DNA of 64,000 nt from Coptis chinensis (lineage: Eukaryota > Streptophyta > Magnoliopsida > Ranunculales > Ranunculaceae): contig CM027381.1 in assembly GCA_015680905.1 (NCBI GenBank), forward strand, positions 90,607,501-90,671,500. The letters run 5' to 3'. Below are positions 23,217 through 35,239 of this stretch, piece by piece. Made by a program: the position numbers and the translations under genes. The notes under the pieces were generated by a model that was given only the letters and a program-made list of their open reading frames with translations, ran no database searches and was not told where the DNA came from. The first letter of the stretch is position 1, and every line of letters begins with the position of its first letter.

Positions 23217-26200
23217 ATGGAGCTCTCTTCGTTGTCCACCACACCAACAAAAATTTACCCCCGTCCAACACCAGGTATTGTTCTTTCCCATCATCTCTCA
23301 ATTTCTGCTAAATTAAAATATTTATTTTATTTATTTATTTGCAGAATCGTCAATGCTAATGAGAAAAGAAAAGTGTAATCTATGGCAAAAAGTAATACGC
23401 GGTCGGCTCGGGCTGGTTGTTCCAAAGCATAATCGTTTTAAGGTTTAACTAGCTTAATAGTGTATATATATATATTTTTTTAGATTCAAATTTTTATTTA
23501 TTTATTTTTTAATGTTTCATAGGTTCTGGGGTCGAGTCAGAAGAAAGAACGTTCAGTTTTAGAAGCTGGGTAAGCTTTATTATTTTTCATCTTCATAATA
23601 TTAGTTATTGTTATGCTTATTAGCAAGTTTTCTGTTCTATTTAGGTCTATGAATGAGATATTTGATGCTTTAGCTCAACGTCTTGTTCCTACTGTAGAGA
23701 CAGCATCAAACTCAAATTTAAAGTAAGAATCTTTATTCATCATTAATTGTATTTAACAGTGCGTAATCATGCTATAGTATACCCATTATTGACTATTTAT
23801 TCCTGTGTCTTTGATTCTGGTTGTTTTCTTTTCTCCCCCCCAACTCTCAAGAAGCTGAAATAGCCAATTTATGAATGCTCACTCAACTCTTGACCTGACT
23901 ACTCAACTACATATATGGTTGTTTAAGTTTCATTTACGTTCTGAAATTTGTTTCGAGATGTTCTCTACAATCTGTAACTTGGTTATTCCAGGAAGTCTAG
24001 GAACTACTGTAGCCCAATTGGTTTTACTTGATTTGATTTCAATGTCCTATATAACTACTTTCAAATTTCTTTTTTGTAATTTATGCATGTATTGTGCTCA
24101 ACACAGTCAAGCTGACGCTTAGTCAAAAATGTTTGTATTTTCTCTATAGGTATATTGTTGGTGTTGCTGGTTCTCCTGGTGCTGGGAAGAGTACCTTAGC
24201 ATCGGAAGTAGCTCGTCGTGTAAACATGCTATGGAACCAAAGAGCTTCTGCCATGGATTTTCTTGTTGACTGTCCAGATGTCGCCATTAGTCTTCCCATG
24301 GATGGTTTCCATCTTTATCGTCATCAGTTAGACAAAATGGAGGTTAGCTTGCTCTAGCTTTATGTATGGAAGACACAATCACACTTGTTGTCTCTAACTT
24401 TTATGTTATGTTATAGTCATCCTTTGAGTCTGTTAAAATTAATCTGTTATTTAATCCGTTAAAATATCTTTCTGATCTAGTCTTATTTGTTTCAATTCCT
24501 TAAATGACATACGCCATTGTCATATATAGAATCCAGAAGAAGCTCATGCAAGGAGGGGAGGTGAGGGTTTACTGACTCGGTTATGCTATATACAGATTTC
24601 GTAAGGAGAAACTAACTGACCTTGCGATTGGTGAACTCAGCCCCATGGACATTTGATCCAGCATTACTACTAAAATGCCTTAAGAAGCTGAAGACTGAGG
24701 TAATTTGGAAATGTTGAGCATGATGTTTTTAGCCTTTGAATGCTTAGCAAATGTTTTTGTCGCCATAGTCATATGCCTTTTGTAGTAGATCAATATTGGG
24801 ATTTGGTAAATTTTTCCAGGGAGTATTTTGTAAATTTTAATTTTCTAACCTAGAGCTAAGATTGGGATTTTTGTACATTGGTTAATAGTGGACAATGTTT
24901 ATTTCAGGGATCAGTTTATGTTCCATCTTTTGACCACGGTGTTGGAGATCCAGTGGAAAATGATATTTTTGTGAGCCTTCAGTAAGTCATTTTCTTCAAG
25001 TACTTGAGTCATCCAGATCATCTACATTGAATCCAACAATATAATTTTCTATACAAACTGGATATACACAAGCTCGTGGTTTTTCTGATTTCCCCCCCTT
25101 ACATTTACCCTGTAGCCTCAGTGACGTTTATCTTTTCTGAAAATATTGGCAGGTCTCTTTATTTTGTATGGTTGTCATTTAGTAGTCCTGGATTTTCTTA
25201 TGACGTTCCTCTTTCTTGCTCCTCTCCAGGCATAAAGTAGTGATAGTAGAGGGGAATTACTTACTTTTGGAAGAGGGTATCTGGAATGAAGTTTCCTCTA
25301 TATTTGATGAGAAATGGTAAGCCTCAAGTCTGAAATGTTAAATGTTGTGTTTGGCAATCAAACTTATTTAATGCCAGAGAAACTAGTATAAGGGGATAGT
25401 TAATCACTCCCCCTCCCCCCACCCCCCACCCCACACACACACCACACACACACAATATAAATAAAATTTTACTCAGTATTAAATTATCAACTATTTAGTA
25501 ACAAATGGTGCAATTTTGAATGCACACTTGAAGAATGCGTTGCAGAAGTGGCAAATCAAAACTCTCATGTTTTCTCTAGCAAAAATGTGTGGATATTCGT
25601 AAGTCTTGTATCATATTCCCCCATTATCATTAAATTGAGAATTTGAATACAATGAAAAATTACCTAGCAAAAAAAGAGAACCTGGAATTCTGTATGAGCA
25701 TGTGCTCTTTCTGTGGCAGCCTAATCTCCAGTCACCCACCGGTCAAGCCCTGGGGGGTTGGGCCCAAGGTCTTGGGTTTTGATTCCCACCTTCACCTGGG
25801 AAGGACGGTTTAGTTGTTAAAATGAACAGAAGTAGTTGTAACAATTAAAAGGAAAGGTATTCCTACCAAAGTTTTGAAAATAGAGTACTGTCAAACAGTG
25901 AAGCATTCTTTATAGTCTTCAGCTGAGAACTCGAAAGGTTCTTCAAATTTCTTATAACCCCTGTTTGACTATGTAAAGGTTCCTTGAGGTTGACATTGTA
26001 ACAGCTATGCAGCGAGTCCTGAAGAGGTTTACTTTGGAGATGAGTAAGTTCATGCCAACATATGTTCAACAACCAATAAATATGGACAGATAAGTAGAAG
26101 TCTCATGTTATTTCTGTCTTTATTTTCAGGATTACCACTAGATACTGCGAAATGGCGGGTAAGTTTAATACTCAGTGCAGTCTCCGCTTAAACTCTAGTT

Positions 26201-26381
26201 TTATGATGTTGGAAATTTGCTTTACATCTCTTACCTTTTGGCCCTGTAATAATATTTTTCTTCCCTTAATTATACATTTATACCTCAACTTCAGATTGAG
26301 TACAATGACCGACCAAATGCAGAGATTATTAACAAGTCCAAGAAGAATGCAGATCTTGTAATTAGGTCAGTGAACTTGTAA
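23217..26381 (+). CDS. P-loop kinase-like protein, uridine kinase/phosphoribulokinase family
   Basis: Twelve exons join to 906 nt (301 aa): 23217-23274, 23345-23442, 23523-23569, 23645-23722, 24150-24342, 24530-24560, 24641-24699, 24908-24981, 25230-25316, 25979-26043, 26130-26158, 26295-26381. All introns are GT-AG and the phases are consistent. The Walker A motif is GSPGAGKST (residues 101-109). It is followed by LPMDGFHLYRHQLD, APWTFDPALLLKCLKKL, PSFDHGVGDPVENDIFV, VVIVEGNYLLLEEGIWNE, and a final EYNDRPNAEIINKSKKNADL ending VIRSVNL. It resembles Arabidopsis At1g03030 in the PRK/uridine kinase superfamily; the substrate is unknown. The N-terminal 90 residues are basic and serine-rich and could be an organelle targeting region. 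The start at 23217 is the first in-frame ATG. The gene looks intact. Confidence 0.93.
25384..25455. repeat. C-rich and (CA)n simple repeat in intron 9
   Basis: The tract runs from ccctcccccc to cacacacacacaccacacac, inside the 662-base ninth intron of the kinase-like gene. Confidence 0.85.
25715..25830. mobile_element. Possible SINE fragment in intron 9
   Basis: The sequence gggttttgattcccacc resembles a degenerate tRNA box B within a G/C-rich stretch unlike the surrounding intron. No box A, tail or TSD is seen, so the call is tentative. Confidence 0.3.
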
Positions 26382-26399
26382 TCTTACTATTATGTAACT

Positions 26400-29035
26400 T
26401 CAACAGTGAGGAAACCTATGATTGAAAAAAATGTAGTTATTGCAGTCTTCTTTACATGGCTGTGTTGCACAGGTCGACTTAAGTTATACTTTTTAATAAC
26501 ATGTTTTCTTGTTATTGTTATTGTCTCCTCCTTGCTGAGACTTGTATGGATGCTAGTGTTTGTTGATTTTGAGAGTTGAAACAGTTGAGTTGATAGTACA
26601 TCGCGCTAATGTTACAAGCATCTTGCAAATTTGACTTGATCGATTATGACAGCCATTACACAGAAAAGGTTTCAGTTCTTGCATAATGACGCATTAACAC
26701 TATATTATGCCCCATATAATGGCCACTATTCAGACTTCAGAGTGGCCTCTGTTGGGCCCAGAAGAATTATAGTGGACCCCTATATAACTCTCTATCCACA
26801 CAAGTTAGTTGCAAACTTACTAAACATGTACTACGCGTTTACGCCCGTGCAAAATTATAAAGAGAGGGAGGGAGGGGTATGTAAAAGAACAGAAAAATGA
26901 GTACAAAAAGACTTGTTTGGAACACTTTCATTCTTGGTGCACTTATGTTGAAAGTTAAAAAATAATCAATGTGTGGTGACTTTTGTGTAAATCGGTTGGG
27001 AAAAACTTCAATTAAAATATTAACAGTTACCGTCCTGTGAACAATAATTAATCTCCAACAACTTAATTTGATGGAATACACATTGAGTTGTAGCACCAGA
27101 TTCCTTAGATTTTGAAGGGACGTCATAAGAATGTGGTGCAGTTTTGTGCTTTAGAGGGTAATACTAAAGTTCTGGCCTGATGTAGATGTATACTTGGGCT
27201 AAATTCATAGCTAAATCATGTAGAGGCATAATTGGATTTGGAGCTTGTAAGTGCATTGTCTGTCTTTATAGCGAAACCTTTTATAAATCTATGTTGTCAA
27301 CACCCTTCAAAACTCTGTAAAACTTCGCTCAAGCAAAGCAGGGTTATAGACCACAAGCTTAAACTTGTCGATTATCAGGTGATCCATTTTAGTCGGTATT
27401 ATAAGAATCAAGAGTGCTTATATTTTGTCTGCCAACAACAAAAGAAGTTCTCTTCAGCAAATAGCAGGTTGGTTTTATATTTTGTCTAACAAGTTCTCGA
27501 TCTTCAGCAAATAGCAGGTTGCTGAGTGTGAGTGTGTGTGTGTGTGTGGGTGGTGGGTGGGTAGCAGCAACGAAAACTTTGGTCTTGGTAGTGAAAGCAG
27601 AAACAAAATCTAAATTAAATTTGTTGTTGCTAGGGTATTGGTGGTCTTCAGCAAATGCAGGTTGAAAGATCTGAAAGCAAAATCTGGGTGTTCTTAAATC
27701 CTGCGTTGTGGGGTTCCAAGTGTGTCTTGTTGTATGCAGGACAGAATAACAGGTAAAACCAAACGCCCGGAAAGGCTTTTTAGGGAAAGGGGTGGGGGTA
27801 GCAGCAATATTAAACTTGTTCAAAAAGACCTAAAAAATTTAAACTGTTATTGATGATCCACTACCCACTAGTCTAATAGCGCCAGCCCATGACACGACAG
27901 CGGTGCTTGGTGGAAAGGTGGTGGTGGGGTGAGTCCTCCCTCCTAACACAAAAGTGAAAAGACGCCTTATGAAAGAGGTTCAAAATTGCTAGTGGTGGTT
28001 CATCAATGTGGGACTAAACAACACACAAGTATTTGAAATACACATGAAGATTCCAACATGTCTTCACATAAAGCTTCTGCTAGGAAACCATGGTGTTCAC
28101 AACTCTAGCAGCTAGGGCATGATGCTTGTTAATGATTCATTTGCCTAAATCTTGCTGTGGTTTGTAGTGGACTCTTTAAGCAAGATATGAGTAGTTTTTT
28201 CTTTGATAACACTAAATAAAATGTGTAGATGTCCAGTATCGAAGAACTCACTGTGTGCTATGCTACCATTAAGCAATGGAAACTCAATAACTTCAACAGG
28301 GATGACTTTGGGTAGACATTTAAAAATGAAAATCAAATATATTAGTATCTCCTGAGATATCCATGTCCGCCTAAAGATGAACAACATGCAAGTTAAGTGC
28401 TACTAACCACCATGTGCATTATGATATTCCAGAATCCAGACTAATCAAAGACTGAAGCCACTGGCAAATCAGAATACTTTAAGATCAATATCGAATTTTA
28501 TATAGATAGCCAAGGGCTTAACGAAAACAAATTTATACTTGGCAAAGCTTGTTAAATTTATGGTATGATTTAATGCTTCCCATCCAAATTCACATGGCAA
28601 AGCTCCCTCCATGATTTGAGTCATTATCTTTATCTGTTAACTCCCATACTCTGATACTCCCCTAATAAATTGAATAAAAGCATACATCATGATACAAGGA
28701 ATCTCATGTGGAAAAACAGCACTGAAATTCATAAAACAAAACATAAACAACTGCAACTGTGACCAAACACCTTCACAATAACAATAATGACAACAACAAC
28801 AAGGAAATCATTATTAAGCAAGCCATTTAACAATAAACAAGCAAGCCAGATATAGGTTATTGCCTCTTGTTCATAACAAATGTCCCATATTTTCTTTTTA
28901 TATCTATATATAAAACCATAGTACAGACACACCCAGACACCCTGCTCAATCGATCTAACGCACATTCGTTGTCGGTTTCCCTCCATCGAAATTAGGAGAT
29001 TGAATATTGAGAAGGTCGTACTAGTGACTTCCACT
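26400..29035. other. Intergenic between the kinase-like gene and IAA gene 1
   Basis: No gene is recognised. A (GT)n stretch lies at 27527-27550, and the tract cttcagcaaatagcaggttg occurs twice (27453 and 27501). The short open frames, including one at 26646-26900, lack family motifs. Confidence 0.5.
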
Positions 29036-31050
29036 TTAGCTTCTGTTCTTGCATTTCTCCACAGCTCTGGGTGCTGCATTTCAGAATTAATACTAATTAG
29101 GCATAGAATATAAAATTTAAAATTTAAGTTTGAACATATATTCGTTTTTTTTTTGGTGCAAAAATTGCATATTCATAGTTATTAAAGAAACTAACCAAGT
29201 CCAATAGCTTCTGATCCTTTCATTATGCGCAAGCGCTTGCATGAATCAACAAACATCCTGGATGTAGCAAACATGAGAGTTTATTAGTAACTCCCCTACA
29301 GTGCATAGCTTCATGAAAACTGTCCAACTCAAAGTTGATACTTTGAAGTTCATCAAACTGATACCATTTTCTTCCATTACTTTTAGTTTTTGACAAAAAT
29401 AAAAGGAGAAAATTTAATGGCGAACTTACTCCCATGGTACATCTCCGACTAGCATCCAATCACCATCTTTATCTTCGTAAGTAGGTACATATTCCGTTCC
29501 ATTCAAAAGATCCATCAGCTTGCTCTCATTCATGAAATCCTTCATTCCTTGTGTCCCGCAGTTACCTTCAAGGGACAAACACCGTAACTAATTTAGAATT
29601 TAAATCTTTGAATCTAGTATAAGAAGGAATACATTCAAGACGAGCAAGTCGAGGGAAAAGAGTTCCTTAATTATATATGTCCTTACCAATTGTGAAGGAA
29701 CTGAACATTTTGCCCAAGGCATCAGAGAGTTCTTGGTAGCTTTTGTACATCTTTAAGTCCACTTTACGTAGATAAGGTGCACCATCCATGCTAACCTTCA
29801 CAAAGGCTGCACTGCTCATACCAGTATCCTCCTTAGTGTTACTCTTCTGAACAGACAGGATGTTCTTGCGGAATGATCGGACTGGTGGCCAACCCACCAC
29901 CTGTGCCCTGAAATCCATACTCAACTCATAAATACAAAAGTTTTAAGAAATATTAACGTACCAAAAAATTCTAGTAAGGCTTAATTCTACTTCCCCAAAA
30001 GCCAAAAACAAATGGAATTTTAGTTCAGGAAGTTTAGGAAATTATAGAGCTAACGTAAGAAAAAGGACGTCAAAAGAAATTCAATGTTCTTGTTTCTGTG
30101 TTTCTATTCCTTTCTTAAGCATTTTTTTTTCTAGAAATTATTTTTCTACATACTATAATAATATAATAAATTAGATATATTTCGTAGCATTCATATTTCC
30201 CTCCTATATGTGTGTGTGTATATAACAAATGGTATTACTTGGAAAAAGCATAATTCATGTAGTCTTAACTAGTAAGGCCAATTTTTCCTTAAGCGTACAC
30301 AATAGTAAAGAAGAACTCTTCATATCCATTTTCTCTCAATTATTATTTCTAGTGGTATTCCTAGGCCCTAGGGGGCAAAACTAATAGATTTATCTTTTAG
30401 AATAGTTTAGAATTGAAGGAATGAAGGATATGAACTAACACTTTTTTTTCTCCTTTTTAATGAAACTTAAGCTTCTTTTTGGGGAAAAAAGAAAATCGAA
30501 AGTAGAATATATACCTTGTTCATTTGTTTTTAAAGAACATACAAAAGTAAATTATTTTCCAACCACTACTCCTAAAACACAACATGTTAGAGTGTTCCCA
30601 AACTTTTTTGATTTTATTTTTGTTCTCCTTTTTTTGATTGGCAATAAATCAATCAAACCCAACAGAAAGCTACAAACGTAATCCCATACTCATCAACCAC
30701 AAAAAATTAAAAAATTAAAAAAAACGGGAAAAAAAAATGAGAACAAGAATATGGTACTAGGAGACTTACTTGGCAGCTGGTGGTTTTGCAGGATCATTAG
30801 CGGGAAGGAGGTTCTTCTCCTTAGGTAGATTCTTAGTTTTCTCACTTGGATCCATCTCCAAATCCTTAGCAGGGAGTTTAAGCTTCAAATCAATAGTCTC
30901 GGCAAATCCTCGCTTACCTGAACTCTTGCCAGTCTCACCTTCACTCCCACCACCAGGCAGTCCCAGACGCAATTCCGTCTCTTCAAAATTCATGGTATAC
31001 TGATCATGCTCAGTGCCGAGCATGTTTGTCATATTTCGACAAACTTCCAT
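29036..31050 (-). CDS. Aux/IAA auxin-response repressor (IAA7/14/16/17-like)
   Basis: Five exons on the minus strand give 738 nt (245 aa): 31050-30770, 29907-29687, 29565-29430, 29257-29196, 29073-29036. Splice sites are GT-AG. Domain I is TELRLGLPG (25-33), which recruits TOPLESS co-repressors through the LxLxL motif. The domain II degron GWPPV (99-103) binds TIR1/AFB with auxin. The PB1 part (domains III/IV) starts at [19 protein letters not shown] and includes [16 protein letters not shown] and [16 protein letters not shown]. The C-terminus [12 protein letters not shown] and the intron positions are those of the IAA7/14/16/17 clade. Such proteins are nuclear and repress ARF activators until auxin triggers their degradation. 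All key residues are present, so the gene looks functional. It points away from the second Aux/IAA gene at 61314. Confidence 0.96.
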
Positions 31051-31251
31051 TAAATTTTGTCAAACAAATTTATCCACACTTGTTTCTACTTCCTTCAGCT
31101 CTAATTCTCTCTATACCTTCTTCTTGTTGCTTTGTTTCTTGGTTTTGGCTTTCTTGCTTAGAGAAAAAGAGAATGTATATGAATATATGAAACTTTGGTG
31201 CTAATAAAGCTATCAACTTAGAAGAAGAGTGTATTTGGCCTAGTACGTGTT

Positions 31252-31260
31252 GTTATATAT
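31252..31260 (-). promoter_or_regulatory. Probable TATA box of IAA gene 1
   Basis: AAATATATAA on the minus strand about 205 bases upstream of the ATG at 31050. This would allow a 5' leader of about 170 bases, common in Aux/IAA genes. No strict TGTCTC element was seen close by. Confidence 0.4.
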
Positions 31261-34230
31261 TTGATGAAGGTACATTGTTTTATTGTATTTTGACCTTTGT
31301 GATGTTGACACGTGGAGGAGTTGAATTAGCTGAGATTTACTGATTGGTCACTAATGTCAATTCTTGCATGATCCTTGGAGGGCTTTTAGAGAGTGGACAG
31401 CCTCATCAAGTCATCAGTCAAACTCAAGTTCTGCTCTTTGCACATCAACTTGTCATACCATAATACCATATATATTATATAAAGTATAAGGTAGCTAATT
31501 ATTTGAAAAATAGATAAATAGATGACAATTTTATTTTATGCTTAAAGGTGTGATATGAATTGATCTCTTAACTTGTATTTAATGTCACTGGATCCAAGAA
31601 TGATGCACTGTACACTTTTTCCTATCAATTCTCCCCACAGATTAGTTTGGGTGATCTGGAGGCCATGAAACCGTGTATAATTTCCTATTTAGAGAAAGAG
31701 TTCGTCTCAGGATATTAGGGACTGTTGGATGTATGATCCAATGGTCCAAAAATAAAAAATATATCAAAAATATATTTTTGATTTTTGAACCGTTGGATCA
31801 CACATCCAACAGTTTCGAAACTTTCATATTTACGAGAATATTCTCATGGTAGCCCAAGCCTTAAGGAAGTAATTTCAAATTTGGGAAAATACATAACGGT
31901 TGCTTTCAAGTGGGGCCACTTTGGAGTACACTCAGCCTAGTCAATCGAAATCAAACTGGCGCTTAATTCCCAAATAACCACAGTTACATTTTCTGAGAAA
32001 TAGTAATAATTTTAAGACTAAATAACTACAATAACCCCTAAAAATAAGATTTTTCTGTATTCTGAAAACATACATTTGAACATTAGTAATGTTCATTTGG
32101 TAGACTTAATTAGGAGATAGAAAACTTGATAAAAATAAAAAAATGCAGTTTTCAGAAGACTACATTGGCATCAGTCATATTTTATAAGATCAAAAGTGTT
32201 ACATTGTAATATCACAAGTTCACAACATTAAAGCGTTACTCTCAATACCATAAGCTTTGAAATGCAATAGTATAAGAGCATGCTATGCTCTTTTGGAGAA
32301 AGTGAGTGTCATGGTGCCTCTAGTACTAGAAAGTAATCATAGCCGAATTTCATTTCAGTGATAAAGTGCTAATAAGGCCTATAAAGTCTTGATTAATATA
32401 TGGAATTGGCATTATGAGTTGGCCTACATGCTTCCTGTAATAAAATTCTCTGAGAAACTAAATTATACACTTTTCGATAAAATCTTTACTGAAATCATCA
32501 AAATGCTTAATAAAACTACCAATTGCCTTATTTTATACATGAATCAACATATTATAAGCACAAAGATCAGAACGCATGGTAAACAAGAAAGAAAAGGGAC
32601 CACTTTAGAGATCACAAAATCAAAAAGATTAAACCCTTTTATTTATTCTTGATCATCTTTTTATGTGGTCCTGATTAGATATAACACAGAGGATAGGATC
32701 ACTTTTTAGATGATCTTGATTTTATTTGTTTAATACATTTTTCCTAATAGGGAGTGGTGTTTAATTATACAAAATTGCTAAACGCGTGGTTTAGTTTCTC
32801 TCTCTGTCCATAAATAGAGTAGGAATGCTCAAAAGCAATCCTACCACCGTGCCAGTGATTTTCAGTGATCGACTATTGAGATACGCAGGGCTGGCTCAAC
32901 CCTATAGTGAAATATGCAGTTGCTTAGGCCACTAATACAATTCGTCCAATATTACTTTTCAGCCCACTATTGGTTAAATAACGTTTTTATATTGGAAACC
33001 AGAAAATTATGTTAGTTCTAACTTCTAAATAGACCTTTTGTTTTCCTTTCCTCTTCTCCAATCCCATACTCTTCTCCAACAAAAAAATTTCTTGTATCCA
33101 TTGCCATTCGAACTTTGCTTAGAGATTCCAATTGTCTTGAGCCGCTCCTGGAGATACCTGGGCCATTACAATTCATATTTCTAGTCTCAATCATTTTATA
33201 TCTATGTAACTATAAATACTGGTGTTCAATGTAAATGCTATTTTTTTTCTCCCTGAAATGGTTGTGAATTGTATTATAGCTTTGGAGCTGCACGACCGCA
33301 ACAGTTAAAATGCTAGGTGCCACACGTAGCGATGGAGGGAGCTTATCTATAAAATAAATCTGTAAATACAATTATATTTGAACAGATTCGTTTATCTAAA
33401 GTTAAACAATGAGTTGACATTATCCAATTAGTATGAGACTATGAGCCCACCCTCGATAATTCCTGTATTTATCACTGCTTCCTAGAAGGCTAGAAGACAT
33501 TTATTGGACTTGCATGGTGCAACTCTTAATAGCATTGCCCCACAATATTCTTTCACTGCACTACTGCAGAAGTACGGAAGTTCTTTTTTCCTTTCTCTTT
33601 CTTTTTTGTTCCTATTTATGGGTTCCATAATTCAATTGTTTGAGGTAGTTTCTTTCGTTTAGATCTTGGTGATCTTGGTGGCTAGTTTAAATTTAGAATT
33701 TGAAAGACTTAGGGGGAAGAGAATTTGAGATGAAGAACTAAAAACGGAGGAGTTCGGGATAGTAGGACCCATGTGTTAAGGGGTCGGGACAAGTCAACCT
33801 AGCCAATGCATGTGCTGAGATTCAATGAAGTGGTGAAAAGGGTCCCACCATGTCCATGTGAAATTGTTGGCATGTCGCCTAGCTTCAGACCCTCATCCAT
33901 GTGCGCTGCTTCAGGGAGTCCCCACAGTACCCAATCTTTGTATCTTTCCCTAAGACCCTACCAAGACCCTCCGTTTTATTACCTACAATCCTAACAAACA
34001 ACCACGAACTTCTATTGCATTACTACTTTTGTGAAACAACATCTTGTGTTGCAAAACCAGAACCTAAGAACAAAATGGAAATTAGGTTCAATCATTTGAG
34101 AACATCATGTTATTAGGCCTTCATAATGATCATCTGATTGCAATCAGAGTTCTAGATTCTGGTCTTCCAAACTCACGACACTGCTCGAGGCAAAGGCTAC
34201 AATGCGTTATGGAAAAAAATTCTAAAATTT
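31261..34230. other. Upstream and intergenic DNA of IAA gene 1
   Basis: No coding region is recognised apart from the foldback at 31721-31813. Several short open frames carry no motif. The first 1-2 kb is likely promoter of IAA gene 1. Confidence 0.45.
31721..31813. repeat. Foldback: 33-bp inverted repeat with short loop
   Basis: The arms ACTGTTGGATG...ATCCAATGGTCC and GGACCGTTGGAT-like...CATCCAACAGT pair over about 33 bases with an A/T loop of about 27. It looks like a small foldback MITE; a miRNA-type precursor is possible but has no other support. Confidence 0.7.
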
Positions 34231-34241
34231 GAGATTCTAGC

Positions 34242-34509
34242 TAAGGGTGGAATTCGAGCTAAACGAGCCGAGCTGCTCGTTAATTATACGAGTTTTAAAT
34301 TGAGCTCGAGTTTGGCTCATATAGTTAAACGAGTGAGCTCGAGCCGAACTTAAACAAGTTGAGCCCGAGCTGAGCCCAAGTGGCTATTTGAGCTAAACGA
34401 AGGCGGAGCTTCATTAAACTTATTTGTTACACGAGTTTAATTTGAGTTCGAACTCAGCTCATATAGTTAAACGACCGAGCCCGAGCCGCTCAGCTCGAAT
34501 TCCACCCTT
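34242..34509. mobile_element. hAT-type MITE, AAGGGTGGAATTCGAGCT family
   Basis: TIRs TAAGGGTGGAATTCGAGCT and AGCTCGAATTCCACCCTT bound 268 bp. The flanking 8-bp TSD attctagc is perfect (34234-34241 and 34510-34517). The interior is rich in GAGCTCGAG-type motifs in both orientations. It is non-coding. Confidence 0.9.
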
Positions 34510-35091
34510 ATTCTAGCATATGTACAAGGGATTTGAGATGTTCTCCGGAAAGCATAGATAATCAGAGCATTATGGCAGTATGTATGTGATTTGTGGAATA
34601 ATATTTTTCTGTTAAAAGTCAAAATTTGCAAAATAAATACAGGAGTCAATGGTCAATATCTTGAATAACTAGAATTAACCAAAGTAATCGCCTTTGTTTA
34701 ACTCCAAACAAATCCAATCACTTAGCTTGTCAAGTATATAAGATCTGTATACTCTTTGTTTATGTCGATATCCATTATACACTGTACACTCTTACCATTA
34801 TACTATGTTATGAGTAGAACTACGCGGGTTATACCATTTCCAAATAACTTTATTGGCAAGTATAGTAAAATAATGAAAATGTTTTTAGAAAATATCTGCA
34901 TTGTATGCTCCTTGTAACAGGGTTACAGGGTTGAACACACCAAGCCTATAGTTACCAACAAAAAAAAAACATACCAAGCCTATCTTCTCAATCAATGGAG
35001 TCGGTGGGGAGCATAACCATTAAGTCATGATTAAGTTACTGATAAAATATTTTATACATTTCAATTAAGTGATACATACATAATAGTCAAA

Positions 35092-35233
35092 TTCTAGAGT
35101 ACACAAGTTGTACCTGCGCTATCACATTTGGACCCTCCATCAGGCAAGGAGTGATCGAAGGTGCATTACATGGCAGAGTCTATAATCAAGGGTATACTGT
35201 ACCAGCGCACCCATAAGAGGGTGTACTCTAGAA
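35092..35233. mobile_element. Small TIR element, 142 bp
   Basis: There is a perfect 13-bp inverted repeat TTCTAGAGTACAC (35092-35104) and GTGTACTCTAGAA (35221-35233). The interior is G/C-richer than the surroundings. The TSD is unclear. Confidence 0.55.
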
Positions 35234-35239
35234 CTGCTA

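Noticed and set aside
26646-26900. An 84-residue frame downstream of the kinase-like gene
   Set aside because: No recognisable domain, no splice support, and composition like the intergenic DNA.
30770-31003. Plus-strand frame with [15 protein letters not shown] start
   Set aside because: It is the antisense of Aux/IAA exon 1.
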